The translations under genes were made by a program, and so were the position numbers. From Rhodohalobacter sp. SW132 (GTDB lineage: Bacteria > Bacteroidota > Rhodothermia > Balneolales > Balneolaceae): a DNA stretch of 64,000 nucleotides. The notes under the pieces are model-generated. The model ran no database searches and had not been told where the DNA came from. It saw only the letters and a program-made list of their open reading frames with translations. Numbering within the stretch: position 1 is the first letter of the stretch; each line of letters begins with the position of its first letter. The stretch is from positions 103,497-167,496 of the forward strand of contig NZ_QUOK01000012.1 in the NCBI RefSeq assembly GCF_003390325.1. Direction: 5' to 3'. Below are positions 16,965 through 26,358 of the stretch, in pieces.

Positions 16965-17564
16965 ATGAGTACTGATCTTAATTCCATATCTCCCCGTCGG
17001 GCGAAAATTATTGACGTACTTGATGAAGCAGGCGAAGCCCTTCAAATCCGTGAGATTGTAAAGCGAACAGGACTCGATTATGGCAATGCCAGGAGCGCCC
17101 TCTCCGAAATGGTAAATATGGACATACTTGTCAGGGTTCACCGCGGGGTTTATGATCTCCCGGAACGCGTTGAGAAAAGAGAACTCGACTCGCCTGATCA
17201 CCCGATCCAAAAAATTCTTCAAAATCAGCAAATTCTCAAAGTGTTGCTGAACACCATCATCACCAATAAAGCGTTGATGGAAGCTCTTTTACTGGGGCAG
17301 CAGGAAATAATTCAGGCACTGCGCACCATCAGCCCCAGCACAGAAAAAGGTGAAGAAACTATAAAAAACCTGGAAGATATATTCGCCAAGCGTGTTGAAT
17401 GGCATTTTGATGTAGCCGCCGAACAGGTAGCCGCCCAGTATACAAAACTCCCACCCGAGGTATTTGATGTGCTTGTTGCTCCCCTCACCCGCGACAAAGA
17501 CACCAAGAAAAAAATGGCTGACATCGCCGAAGCATTGAAAAAATCGGACGAGAAAAAAAAATAA
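16965..17564 (+). CDS. Winged-helix DNA-binding protein, unknown role
   Basis: 199 residues from the ATG at 16965; the frame remains open back to a GTG at 16881, but the extra 28 residues are not needed. The N-terminal part is a winged-helix domain: RRAKIIDVLDEAGEALQIREIVKRTG, DYGNARSALSEMV (recognition helix) and MDILVRVHRGVYDLP (wing). The remainder is long helices with a Lys-rich C-terminus (KKSDEKKK). No ligand domain is recognisable. Function and target genes unknown. Confidence 0.7.
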   Translation: MSTDLNSISPRRAKIIDVLDEAGEALQIREIVKRTGLDYGNARSALSEMVNMDILVRVHRGVYDLPERVEKRELDSPDHPIQKILQNQQILKVLLNTIITNKALMEALLLGQQEIIQALRTISPSTEKGEETIKNLEDIFAKRVEWHFDVAAEQVAAQYTKLPPEVFDVLVAPLTRDKDTKKKMADIAEALKKSDEKKK

Positions 17565-17881
17565 GGAAATAAACGATCATCAGGACGAACAAAGTATTGA
17601 CGGTCATAACAAGCCTGACAATTGTCATTCAAAAATTATTCTGAGCAGAAGCCCCACCATTTTTTCTTCTCTTGATTAGACAACACCCATAACATAAATA
17701 ATATCAATTCTATTTATTGATATTAGCCTTTTATGTCAATATCAATACGAGCCGATATTTTTATATAAAAATGACATCACCCACTTGTTACCTAACAATG
17801 CATCATTTATATTCTTTAAAAATTGTAAATAAGCGAACATGTTAGCAAAAGTTATGAATCTGGAAATTTTTAAATCTTAAG
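17565..17881. other. AT-rich intergenic region with an inverted repeat
   Basis: No gene. AATATCAAT (17700-17708) and ATTGATATT (17716-17724) are perfect inverted 9-mers with a 7-bp spacer; a further ATATCAAT half follows near 17739. It may be an operator for the DUF5916 gene that starts at 17882. Confidence 0.4.
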
Positions 17882-20080
17882 ATGATTTCTGCAATTCCAG
17901 GGTTGCTGTTTATTTTTCTGATTCCACAAACTGCTCTGAATATAAATGACCCAATATATCTGACCCGAATCACCAGTCCGATAGTGATTGATGGTCATGT
18001 GGATGAACCCGCATGGGATGCCATCGACCCGGTTCCAATGGTGTCTTATGATCCGGTTTCCGGGCTGCCTCCATCCGAGCCAACTGAAATCCGCATCGGT
18101 TACGATGACTATTATATCTATGCATCTATCCGGGCGTATGACTCCAACCCCTCTGGCATTCGGGCTAATACACTTACCCGTGATCGCCTCAGCGGAGATG
18201 ATGTTTTTCACATCCTGCTGGATACGTATAATGATAATGAGTCGGCCATGGCTTTTACCATCACACCTACCGGGGCCAAACGGGATGCAACCATCTCGAA
18301 CGATGGTGAAGGCCCGCGAGCCATGAATGCAGACTTCATGACCTACTGGGATGTTGCCACACACTTTAATGATGAAGGCTGGTTTGCTGAGGTCCGCATC
18401 CCCTTTTCCAGCCTCGGTTTTCAGGATGATAACGGCCGGGTGGAAATGGGAATCTTATTTCAGCGGGGAATTGCAAGAAAGAACGAGCGGGTAACTTTTC
18501 CTGAAGTACCAGCCAATGTTTCAAGGCCATTTTTCAAACCATCGTTAGGCCAGCGAATTGTTTTTGAGGGAATCTACAGCAGTCGTCCGTTGCACTTTAC
18601 GCCCTACCTGCTCGGTGGACTGGAACAAAATTACCGCATCAATGAAGATCAAGCCGGCTTTTCAAGAATTGATGATACTACACTGGAAGCCGGTTTTGAC
18701 ATTAAATATGGCATTACGAACAACCTTACACTCGACCTGACAGTAAACACCGACTTCGCCCAGGTTGAAGCGGATGATCAACAGGTCAACCTAACACGTT
18801 TCAATCTTTTTTTCCCGGAAAAGCGCCAGTTCTTTCAGGAACGGTCCGGTATTTTTGAATTTAACACGGGCGAAAACGGATGCCTGTTTCACAGCCGGAG
18901 AATCGGGCTGAGCAGCACAGGCGAACAAGTTCGTATTCTTGGCGGCGGACGCCTGACCGGCAGGGTTGGGTCCTGGGATATCGGCCTTCTCAACATGCAA
19001 ACCGACCGATATCAAAACATCGACACGGAAAATTTTGGTGTACTCAGGTTGCGCCGCGAACTCTTCAATCCTTATTCGTTTGCAGGTGCAATGGCCACTT
19101 CACGAATCAATTCTGAAGGATACTACAATCTTGGCCTCGGTGCAGATGGGAATATCCGTTTCCGGGGGGATGATTACCTATCCTATGTTTGGGCATTCAC
19201 TATGGATGAACAAGTGGGCAGACAATCGCTTACAGATGCTTCAAAATTGCGAATCCATGTTGAGCGAAGGTCCCGCAGGGGATTTTCCTACGAAACCACG
19301 GCCGGCTACTCCGGCGAAACGTATAATCCCGGAATGGGTTTTGTTCCCAGAAGCAACTACTACATGGCCGCCCAGGCTTTGCGATATGGCTGGCTGCCTG
19401 GCAGTCAGTCTTCCCTGCTTTGGCATTCAATACAGGTTGAAGGAGAAGCCTACTGGAATGCTACCACCAACAGCCCGGAAACCATTGAGTTTGGCCCGTC
19501 ATGGTCAGCAACCACAAGGCTGGGGGCTTCGTTTAACGCCTCTGCAACCTGGTACTATGAAGCTGTGCCATTCAATTTCCGGCTTCTGGGAAGCACCACC
19601 ATCGAAGAAGGTACCTATGAATTTTTCCGGGGTATGGTTAGCTACCAGATGCCATCTACCCGACTATTCAGAACACGGTTTGAAGTGGATGCGGGCACAT
19701 TTTACAACGGCCGGCTGATCACTACGCGAATTGCACCCACCTGGAATGTATCTCGCCATCTGGAACTGGAAGCCTCCTACCTCTACAACCTGCTGGATGC
19801 CGGCACAGAAAAAGACTGGTTTTCTGTGCATGTTGCCCAGCTTCGGATGCGTACAGCCCTGAACACCCGGCTCTCTACAAATGCATTTTTTCAATTTAAC
19901 TCATCTGCCAATGGGGTTACGGCAAATGTTCGATTCAGATATAACTTCCGGGATGGCAATGATTTTTGGATTGTATTCAACGAAGCAATAAACACCAACC
20001 GGGACAGGGTACTGCCAGTACTCCCGAGATTAAACACCAGAACGTTGATGGTAAAATACACGCACACCTTTCACCGGTAA
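17882..20080 (+). CDS. DUF5916 outer-membrane protein with CBM9-like domain
   Basis: 732 residues. A short signal sequence (MISAIPGLLFIFLIPQTAL) is followed by a CBM9-like beta-sandwich, PIVIDGHVDEPAWDAIDPV to about residue 190 (DDVFHILLDTYNDNESAMAF, ATHFNDEGWFAEVRIPFSSLGF). The rest is a DUF5916 beta-barrel with many aromatic-capped strands and ends in VKYTHTFHR. The phrases FNLFFPEKRQFFQERSGIFEF are typical of this family in Bacteroidota-like bacteria. Members are predicted to bind carbohydrate at the cell surface, but the substrate is unknown. Followed after 36 bp by the membrane protein at 20117. Confidence 0.85.
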   Translation: MISAIPGLLFIFLIPQTALNINDPIYLTRITSPIVIDGHVDEPAWDAIDPVPMVSYDPVSGLPPSEPTEIRIGYDDYYIYASIRAYDSNPSGIRANTLTRDRLSGDDVFHILLDTYNDNESAMAFTITPTGAKRDATISNDGEGPRAMNADFMTYWDVATHFNDEGWFAEVRIPFSSLGFQDDNGRVEMGILFQRGIARKNERVTFPEVPANVSRPFFKPSLGQRIVFEGIYSSRPLHFTPYLLGGLEQNYRINEDQAGFSRIDDTTLEAGFDIKYGITNNLTLDLTVNTDFAQVEADDQQVNLTRFNLFFPEKRQFFQERSGIFEFNTGENGCLFHSRRIGLSSTGEQVRILGGGRLTGRVGSWDIGLLNMQTDRYQNIDTENFGVLRLRRELFNPYSFAGAMATSRINSEGYYNLGLGADGNIRFRGDDYLSYVWAFTMDEQVGRQSLTDASKLRIHVERRSRRGFSYETTAGYSGETYNPGMGFVPRSNYYMAAQALRYGWLPGSQSSLLWHSIQVEGEAYWNATTNSPETIEFGPSWSATTRLGASFNASATWYYEAVPFNFRLLGSTTIEEGTYEFFRGMVSYQMPSTRLFRTRFEVDAGTFYNGRLITTRIAPTWNVSRHLELEASYLYNLLDAGTEKDWFSVHVAQLRMRTALNTRLSTNAFFQFNSSANGVTANVRFRYNFRDGNDFWIVFNEAINTNRDRVLPVLPRLNTRTLMVKYTHTFHR

Positions 20081-20116
20081 CATGATCGCATAATCAAAAC
20101 AAAAAAAACCATAACT

Positions 20117-21067
20117 ATGGACAATCACACTTCGATCTATTCAGATCCATTTCTCGAACATTACAAAACCGCCAGGCGGCTATTTTGGGGTATAGGCATC
20201 ATGCTACTTGGTATAATCATTGCCGGATTCTGGAACTTCCACCTCGTGGATGGTTTCGGGCGGGACTTTATTGCCGGTCGAACCATCGGAGATACCGGAC
20301 TTCTTGCCGATACATATGGTGAACGGGGTGGTGGTTTTGGATTTGTATTTGCTGCTATTGCCGGGCTTGCAGCCACCTTCACGGCCTGCAATTGTGTGGC
20401 CTTTGCGATGATTCCCGGGCTGGCCTGTTCTACCGATAAACAAGCAACAAGAAAAACAGCCATCCGGGCTATCATAGCATTTACACTGCCGGTTTTGGCA
20501 ATCGGCGCTGCTTATGGCGTGTTTGTTGGTTTCCTCGGATCGGACGGAGTTGCTGCCATAAATGAGCGTGCCGTACGCCTGGCACAAGCCCAGGCTGTTT
20601 TTTCCATCATCGGGGCAGTTATGATTTTTTGGGGATTGATTGAACTGGGTTATCTCAAATGGTTTACCAAACACGTAAGCCCGTTAACCCGGGAATTCTT
20701 CAGCTCTTCAATTGCTAAAGCCGGTCTGATGGGTGTCTTGGTCGGCCTTTTTGCAGTGGGAAGACCCTTTCCGGTATTCCGTGAATTTATGACCTACGCT
20801 GCCGCAGCGGATAGCCCTGCCTATGGTGCTGCAGTAATGACCATGCATGGCTTGGGGCAGATCGCCGTACTGCTTGGCTTATTCTTCCTGCTTGTATGGC
20901 TTGCCGGTGACATGATGGTAAACTGGGCAACGGAAAAACCGTGGCAGCCACGGATGGTTACAGCCCTGGCTCTGCTTGGTGGTGGCGCCTACTTCGTATT
21001 CTATTGGGGCATAGCATTTATCTATGATGTAGGCCGTTGGGGATTTAAGCTGGGTTGGTACGGGTGA
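20117..21067 (+). CDS. Polytopic membrane protein, possibly CcdA/DsbD-like
   Basis: 316 residues with seven predicted membrane segments (about 22-43, 78-105, 115-137, 158-182, 200-222, 240-265, 283-305). Segment two carries FTACNCVAFAMIPGL, a Cys-Asn-Cys where CcdA/DsbD-type proteins have a Pro-Cys motif, and segment five has GLMGVLVGLFAVGRPFPVF, similar to the second half of that family. This makes a thiol-reductant transporter an idea, not a call. It directly follows the DUF5916 gene. Confidence 0.5.
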   Translation: MDNHTSIYSDPFLEHYKTARRLFWGIGIMLLGIIIAGFWNFHLVDGFGRDFIAGRTIGDTGLLADTYGERGGGFGFVFAAIAGLAATFTACNCVAFAMIPGLACSTDKQATRKTAIRAIIAFTLPVLAIGAAYGVFVGFLGSDGVAAINERAVRLAQAQAVFSIIGAVMIFWGLIELGYLKWFTKHVSPLTREFFSSSIAKAGLMGVLVGLFAVGRPFPVFREFMTYAAAADSPAYGAAVMTMHGLGQIAVLLGLFFLLVWLAGDMMVNWATEKPWQPRMVTALALLGGGAYFVFYWGIAFIYDVGRWGFKLGWYG

Positions 21068-21356
21068 ACAGTTTTGATGGGTTTTTCCGGCACGTCGATG
21101 AATCTTCTTTTTTTTGAGCGACTCTGCGGTTAATTCCACGCTAATATGCAAAAAAAAATGACTCGCAAAATGCTGCTTTATGCTCACATCTATCATCCCC
21201 AGTGATGTAAGGGATACGAAGCCGGAGAAGAAAATGATGACACAGAAATTGTTGAACGCGGTGGATACACCGGATGAACCTATAACCTGATTTCTATTAG
21301 ACTACTCTTGAGTTGCAGCAAATCTACCTGTTATTCCCGGATCTGCCGCTGCCGAT
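21068..21356. other. Intergenic region, nothing recognised
   Basis: Between the membrane protein and the minus-strand hydrolase. A minor frame, CKGYEAGEENDDTEIVERGGYTG, near 21206-21276 lacks a start codon and may be a remnant; no firm call. Confidence 0.3.
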
Positions 21357-21358
21357 AG

Positions 21359-21390
21359 AAAAAAGCTGACGGGGACTATCCCTCGTCAGC
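21359..21390 (-). terminator. Intrinsic terminator of the hydrolase gene
   Basis: On the minus strand GCTGACG(A)GGGA and TCCC(C)GTCAGC form a hairpin followed by six T. It lies about 100 bp beyond the stop codon of the alpha/beta hydrolase. Confidence 0.8.
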
Positions 21391-21494
21391 AAAAGCATGA
21401 CACACTTTAATGACCACCACTCCAATTGTACATTCCCTTTTTATACTGGGTGGTATAGCCAACGTTTTTCCATGTATTTTTTAGTAGTTCAACC

Positions 21495-22292
21495 TCATCC
21501 TTCCAGATACGCCCGTGAAATAGCTGTGAACTTAGCTGGCTGATCCAGAAAAGCGTAATGACCTGCGTTTTCAATCTCAACAAGGGCACTATTCTTTAAT
21601 CCTTTCTCCAGCCGCCTGGCCTGGTCCATCGGTGTGGCATCATCGTCCGTTCCCCAAAGCAGCAGAATTTCATCAGGAATCTCATCAAGCCTGTCATCAA
21701 AAAACTCAGTGACTGACTTCACGAAGGTCTCCCTCATAACCCCCGAAAGTTTACTGTAATCGGATGATCCGAGTGATTTCCAGAGTGCTGTGTTGCGCAG
21801 GCGGTTCATCCAGGTCTCTCGTTTTGATGGAATGACCAGCTTCACGGGAAGTTTCAGCAGTTTCGCCGTGATTCTTTTGACATGAAATTTCAGGGAGCGT
21901 TTTGGTTTTAGTCCCGCACCGCCTGTTATGATGACTTTTTCAATCTGCAGAGTTCTTTTTTGTTCACTTAACAGTTTTAAAATGATACGCCCGCCAAAAG
22001 AGTGCACAAGATAATCGACAGGCTGATTCGGAAATTCATTTCTTACCAGAGATGAAACCATGTCAGCGTAATCGCCGATTCCCCACGCCTCAGGCGGTTC
22101 AGGAGATTTTCCAAATCCCGGCAGATCCACCAACACACAATTACGAATGCCTGAAAGTTTATCGGCCGCAGGTTTCATCACGTCACTACTGCTCCCCCAT
22201 CCATGTAAAATGATAAGCGGTTTCCCTTCCCCTTTTTGGTACCAGGTAGTCTCTGCACCATTATACTGAAAACGTTTAGAAATAAATTCCAT
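21495..22292 (-). CDS. Alpha/beta hydrolase
   Basis: 265-residue hydrolase of the common epoxide-hydrolase/lipase-like fold. Oxyanion region LHGWGSSSDVM, nucleophile elbow VHSFGGR (Ser in the SxG position), catalytic Asp in LLWGTDDDATP and His in NAGHYAFLDQP. The cap helices are rich in basic residues (KPKRSLKFHVKRITAKLLK). Substrate cannot be inferred. It starts divergently from the comEA-like gene. Confidence 0.9.
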   Translation of the reverse strand: MEFISKRFQYNGAETTWYQKGEGKPLIILHGWGSSSDVMKPAADKLSGIRNCVLVDLPGFGKSPEPPEAWGIGDYADMVSSLVRNEFPNQPVDYLVHSFGGRIILKLLSEQKRTLQIEKVIITGGAGLKPKRSLKFHVKRITAKLLKLPVKLVIPSKRETWMNRLRNTALWKSLGSSDYSKLSGVMRETFVKSVTEFFDDRLDEIPDEILLLWGTDDDATPMDQARRLEKGLKNSALVEIENAGHYAFLDQPAKFTAISRAYLEG

Positions 22293-22358
22293 GAAATATG
22301 TAAGGCATGTTCGATTTTATGATCATAAAAGTACGGATGAACTATTAAGGAGGAAACT

Positions 22359-22883
22359 ATGAAACGAAAACTATTTTTTTGGATCGATAAACTGAAAATA
22401 AAACGCAGTGAACGAATTATGCTTTCGGTATGCATGATATCTGCCCTGATATTAAGCGGTGCGCTTCTTTTCATCGATTTTTCACATGCACCGGATGAGT
22501 ACGATTACAGTGAGCTGGAGGAACTGTTTCGTGAACGGTCAAAACAACAAAAACAGGAACACGATATGATTATGGCCCGGTATGGTGGCGAACCTGCTTT
22601 GACAGATACGATGGAACCAGAAGAGAATGTGGTGCAGGAAAACGTAAAAAGCTATGAAATACCGGAACCTGAGGTAACGGTTGCCGATACAACTCGTATT
22701 AATGTTAACACTGCAAATTCAGAAGAACTGCAACAGCTTCCCGGAATCGGACCAGCATACGCCTCCAGGATTGTTGAATGGCGGCAGGAAAATGGAAAAT
22801 TCCAGACGGTAGAGCAGCTTCTTGAAATAAGGGGTATCGGACCGGCAAGGCTCGAAAACATCAGACATCTCGTTGAGCTTTAA
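22359..22883 (+). CDS. ComEA-like helix-hairpin-helix protein
   Basis: 174 residues with one membrane segment at about 20-40 (MLSVCMISALILSGALLF), a linker, and a C-terminal double helix-hairpin-helix (about 110-174): INVNTANSEELQQLPGIGPAYASRIVEWRQ, then FQTVEQLLEIRGIGPARLENI. This is the ComEA topology, associated with binding and pulling in external DNA in natural transformation. A strong ribosome-binding site (GGAGG) precedes the start at 22359. Other competence genes are not visible nearby. Confidence 0.85.
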   Translation: MKRKLFFWIDKLKIKRSERIMLSVCMISALILSGALLFIDFSHAPDEYDYSELEELFRERSKQQKQEHDMIMARYGGEPALTDTMEPEENVVQENVKSYEIPEPEVTVADTTRINVNTANSEELQQLPGIGPAYASRIVEWRQENGKFQTVEQLLEIRGIGPARLENIRHLVEL

Positions 22884-22960
22884 TTTTCTGAGAAACTTCC
22901 AATAGCAGGCTTCTTTCACTATTTTTAGACCAACCGAAGACAAACCGAGGAAAAAAGAAG

Positions 22961-24508
22961 ATGCCAAATCAAATATTATGGGCTGATGATGAAATTGATC
23001 AGCTGAAATCGCACATTATTTTTTTAAAGAATAAGGGATTCGAAATTACCCCGGTTACCAATGGGGAAGATGCGGTTTCGATGATCAAAGAAAATGTTTT
23101 CGACCTTGTTTTCCTGGATGAACAGATGCCAGGAATGGATGGTTTGGCAACGCTTGAACAAATTCAAAACCTGCAGCCGTCACTTCCCGTGGTGATGATT
23201 ACCAAAAGTGAGGAAGAGTCGATCATGGAGGATGCTATCGGCAGCAAAATTGCCGATTACCTCATCAAGCCGGTGAATCCAAACCAGATTCTTCTCTCAA
23301 TCAAACGAACTCTCGACAAAAAGCGGATTGAGAATGAAAAATCTGCTCAGTCGTATCTGAAAAACTTCAATGAGCTCTCCTCGCGTTTTAATGAACAAAC
23401 GGACTGGAAGGGCTGGATTGATATCTATCGTACGCTCACACACTGGGAGATGAACCTTGAAAACAGCGATCAGGGACTACAGCAGGTACTACAGGATCAG
23501 TTTCAGCAGGCGAATCAGGCGTTTGGACGGTTTGTAGAGCTTGAGTATAAATCGTGGCTGACGCGCGAACCGGAGGACCGGCCGATGCTGAGCCCCGACC
23601 TGTTGAAAAAGAAAGTATTTCCAAGACTATCAGATGACGAAACGGTCGTGTTCTTTTTGATCGATTGTATGCGTTACGATCAGTGGGTACTTTTCGAAAG
23701 AATACTTACCGAGTATTTCTCAATCGAGACCGATTTCTATTACTCCATACTTCCCACAGCAACACCTTATTCAAGAAATTCGATTTTTTCAGGACTCTAT
23801 CCGCTTGAAATAAAAAACCGTCACCCACAGCTCTGGGAGATGGGCCAGGATGAAAGTTCGCTCAATCAGCATGAAGAAGAACTGCTTGAAAAGTATCTCG
23901 CACGAAATCATCTGTCAAAGCCATTTAAATATGAGAAAGTAGTTCGGCCGGAAGATGGGAAACGGATTGCAGATAAAATGTCGAACTACACTCAGAACCC
24001 GTTTACATCGATCGTTTACAATTTTGTGGATACCCTGGTTCACAGCCGGTCTGATTCGGACGTATTAAAACAGCTTTCACCCGATGTGCCGGCATTTCGG
24101 TCACTCACAGAGTCATGGTTTCAGCACTCCTCGCTGCTCCAGATGTTTAAGGAGCTGGCAGATGAAGATGTAACCATTATCGTATCAACCGACCATGGCG
24201 CAGTTCGATCCATGCGCGATACAAAAGTGTTTGGAGATCGGGATGCAGCGACAAACCTGCGTTATAAGTATGGCCGCAATCTGAAAGCAGAAGAGAATGC
24301 CGCAATATTTATCGATAAACCGGAAGAGTATTTTCTGCCGGTTCCCCGCCATGCAAACAGTTTTATCATTGCTAAAGAGGATTATTACTTCGTTTATCCC
24401 ACTAATTACAACAAGTTTCAGAATCTTTACAAAGATACCTTTCAGCACGGCGGTGCCTCAATGGAGGAGATGATTCTGCCTGTAGCCACACTCAAACCCC
24501 GCGGCTGA
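22961..24508 (+). CDS. porX: PorX-type response regulator with PglZ domain
   Basis: 515 residues: a CheY-like receiver (residues 3-120; Asp53 in [13 protein letters not shown], Lys in DYLIKPV) joined to a PglZ alkaline-phosphatase-superfamily domain (about 200-515). Phosphatase-type residues include [12 protein letters not shown], the nucleophile-containing TATPYSR near residue 266, and STDHGAVRS. PorX with sensor PorY controls type IX secretion gene expression in Porphyromonas/Flavobacterium and hydrolyses oligonucleotides. The partner PorY and SigP are not in the window. It precedes tsaE by 3 bp. Confidence 0.92.
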   Translation: MPNQILWADDEIDQLKSHIIFLKNKGFEITPVTNGEDAVSMIKENVFDLVFLDEQMPGMDGLATLEQIQNLQPSLPVVMITKSEEESIMEDAIGSKIADYLIKPVNPNQILLSIKRTLDKKRIENEKSAQSYLKNFNELSSRFNEQTDWKGWIDIYRTLTHWEMNLENSDQGLQQVLQDQFQQANQAFGRFVELEYKSWLTREPEDRPMLSPDLLKKKVFPRLSDDETVVFFLIDCMRYDQWVLFERILTEYFSIETDFYYSILPTATPYSRNSIFSGLYPLEIKNRHPQLWEMGQDESSLNQHEEELLEKYLARNHLSKPFKYEKVVRPEDGKRIADKMSNYTQNPFTSIVYNFVDTLVHSRSDSDVLKQLSPDVPAFRSLTESWFQHSSLLQMFKELADEDVTIIVSTDHGAVRSMRDTKVFGDRDAATNLRYKYGRNLKAEENAAIFIDKPEEYFLPVPRHANSFIIAKEDYYFVYPTNYNKFQNLYKDTFQHGGASMEEMILPVATLKPRG

Positions 24509-24511
24509 TAG

Positions 24512-24925
24512 ATGGAAAAAATTGTCTGCTGCAGTGAACAGGAAACGATGAAGGCTGCCCGCTCGTTTGGTGAGGGGTGCACCTCCGGCGATACTATTTG
24601 TCTGAAAGGCGAACTCGGTGCCGGGAAAACGCACTTTGTGAAAGGTTTTGTCCAGGCTTTCGGGCTCACACCCGATGTGGTGACGAGCCCCACATTTTCC
24701 ATAATTAATGAGTATAATGGGGACTTACCTGTATACCATTTCGATTGCTACAGACTCGAACATGTGCAGGAAGCCCTTGAAATTGGAGCAGAAGAATATT
24801 TATATGGGGATGGCGTTTCCATTATCGAATGGCCGGAACGTATTGAACCGATTCTTCCCGCCGATGTTAAGTGGATCGAAATTATCGCGATAAATAGTAC
24901 AGAACGGCAGATTTCTTTTTTTTGA
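24512..24925 (+). CDS. tsaE: tRNA threonylcarbamoyladenosine biosynthesis ATPase TsaE
   Basis: 137-residue P-loop ATPase that works with TsaB, TsaC and TsaD to make t6A at position 37 of ANN-decoding tRNAs. Walker A is GELGAGKTH (about 32-40), followed by FVKGFVQAFG, then VTSPTFSIINEY and VYHFDCYRLE, the family hallmarks, and a C-terminal SIIEWPERI. Starts 3 bp after porX, so probably co-transcribed with it. Confidence 0.95.
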   Translation: MEKIVCCSEQETMKAARSFGEGCTSGDTICLKGELGAGKTHFVKGFVQAFGLTPDVVTSPTFSIINEYNGDLPVYHFDCYRLEHVQEALEIGAEEYLYGDGVSIIEWPERIEPILPADVKWIEIIAINSTERQISFF

Positions 24926-24954
24926 TTTGTACCCCGATGCAGAATTAGACACAG

Positions 24955-25239
24955 ATGTCAACAAAAAAACGACGACTTTCATACAGACTGGACTTGCTAC
25001 CGGTAATACTACCCTATCACAGGAGAGCTGTAAATATCGTGCAAATCGGTGACCTGGTGTATTACGGACCTTCTCCGGAATATTACGGAATCGGGGAAGT
25101 TGTGGAGATTAGTGACAATTATAGTATTGTGGATTTCAGGGGAACAGGGCTGCTCGGAATACAAAAAGATGTTTTTGCCAATAAGTATATCATTCCCATT
25201 CATAAACTCAATCTGGGAAATATTCTGAAATCGACCTGA
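24955..25239 (+). CDS. Small hypothetical protein
   Basis: 94 residues from ATG 24955; a GTG at 25039 is an alternative start, just before IGDLVYYGPSPEYYGIGEVV. The second half looks like a small beta-barrel (KOW/Tudor-like strand order: GDLVYYGP, GIGEVVEISDNYSIVDF, GLLGIQKDVF). No known family recognised. Confidence 0.45.
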   Translation: MSTKKRRLSYRLDLLPVILPYHRRAVNIVQIGDLVYYGPSPEYYGIGEVVEISDNYSIVDFRGTGLLGIQKDVFANKYIIPIHKLNLGNILKST

Positions 25240-25427
25240 GGATTGTACAGGTTGTTTTTTTGTTCAGTAGTATTTTCACTTCCATGCTTTGAAGCAATAC
25301 AGGAATCTTCAATTCGCCCGTCCTGAATGAAGCGGTCAAAAGTAATCATGATGTCTCTAAAATACGATATTCCGTCTTTGGCACGTAATCTTGAGAAATT
25401 GGAAAATATTAAGCAATAGCTTAACTT

Positions 25428-25829
25428 TTGAAACGTAACGCAATTATAATAAAAGAATCTTTTGACGGCAGCCGCTCTGTTGCCGTTGACGAAGATAATG
25501 CTGAGGAATTGCTGAATTTCTTTCGGCAGGATAACCGGTATAAAAAGAAATTTAATCATATTTGTGAGTTAATATTAGGCAATCATGTCAACCGTGAGCT
25601 TTACGACAAAGAAGAACCCGATGATAAGAGTAAAGGCGTAAGGGCAATGAAGTTTTTTAAAGGTCAGGAAAACGCCAGGGTATACTGTAAGGAGATAAAT
25701 ACTTCAGATAAAACTTGTGTTATTGTAGCAGCAGAAGTGCTAAAAAGAAAAAAACAGACCAAACTGACACACAAAGAAATTAACATCATACACCGGGTAG
25801 CAAGTTATGAGTACGAAACAATCAAATAG
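25428..25829 (+). CDS. Candidate toxin of a type II toxin-antitoxin pair
   Basis: 133-residue basic protein from a TTG start. The pattern (ARVYCKEINTSDKTCVIVAAEVLKRKKQTKLTHKEINIIHRVASYEYE) resembles the C-terminal core of RelE/HigB-like toxins: a strand pair, then a KK-rich helix and a final aromatic-acidic end. It overlaps the following XRE-family gene by 23 bp, as in many higBA operons, in toxin-first order. The toxin call rests on arrangement and fold resemblance, not on a known catalytic motif. Confidence 0.55.
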   Translation: MKRNAIIIKESFDGSRSVAVDEDNAEELLNFFRQDNRYKKKFNHICELILGNHVNRELYDKEEPDDKSKGVRAMKFFKGQENARVYCKEINTSDKTCVIVAAEVLKRKKQTKLTHKEINIIHRVASYEYETIK

Positions 25830-26181
25830 AGTGGAAAATATCCGAAGTGAATTTCAAAAATTGTTTGAAAAATCACCGGAAGAACATGTAGAAGACCGGG
25901 CACAGATGCTTTCCTATATGTTTCTGAGTGAAGCCCAAAAAACAATGGATCGAAAAGGCTGGACCCGAAAGCGGCTGGCGGATGAAATCGGTACATCTGC
26001 CAGTTATCTCACTCAGCTCTTTCGGGGCGACCGGCTGCTGAATTTTAAAACGGTTGCGAAGATAGAAGTTGCATTGGGATTCCGGTTTGAAGTGAATGTT
26101 GACAGTTCCGCAGAGGGATTCATTGAATATTCTGAAAAGGAAGATGTAGAATTGGAACAACCTCAAGTGAATGAATCATAA
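25807..26181 (+). CDS. XRE-family (HTH_3) antitoxin-like regulator
   Basis: 124 residues. Helix-turn-helix is clear: KGWTRKRLADEIGTSASYLTQLFRGDR followed by LNFKTVAKIEVALGFRFEV, matching the HigA/XRE pattern. N-terminal helices (RVENIRSEFQKLFEKSPEEHVEDRAQMLSYMF) could bind a partner; the C-terminus is acidic (EKEDVELEQPQV). Overlaps the candidate toxin gene. Autoregulation would fit. Confidence 0.8.
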   Translation: MSTKQSNRVENIRSEFQKLFEKSPEEHVEDRAQMLSYMFLSEAQKTMDRKGWTRKRLADEIGTSASYLTQLFRGDRLLNFKTVAKIEVALGFRFEVNVDSSAEGFIEYSEKEDVELEQPQVNES

Positions 26182-26358
26182 TTTTAACAGGATTAAAGTT
26201 GACTTGACACTAATTTCAATGTCGTTCGGTTCGCTGAACCGAGAGGATTCACTATTCAAACGACCAATCAAAGTTCAGAACGATTCGTTAACCAAAAAAA
26301 CGGATAGGTCGGCGGCTTTTTACTCTATTTCGTAATAGAGTTCAGATTAGATGGTAGA
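26182..26358. other. Intergenic hairpins
   Basis: No gene. Two hairpins are visible: TTCGGTTC-GCT-GAACCGAG near 26225-26245 and ACTCTATT-TCGT-AATAGAGT at about 26323-26342, beside the convergent end of the symporter gene. No T-tract follows either one. Confidence 0.35.

Noticed and set aside
21407..21589. Minus-strand frame ending TTQYKKGMYNWSGGH, slightly rhodanese-like
   Set aside because: Overlaps the hydrolase end by about 95 bp in another frame and lacks a start site with a ribosome-binding site; resemblance is too weak.
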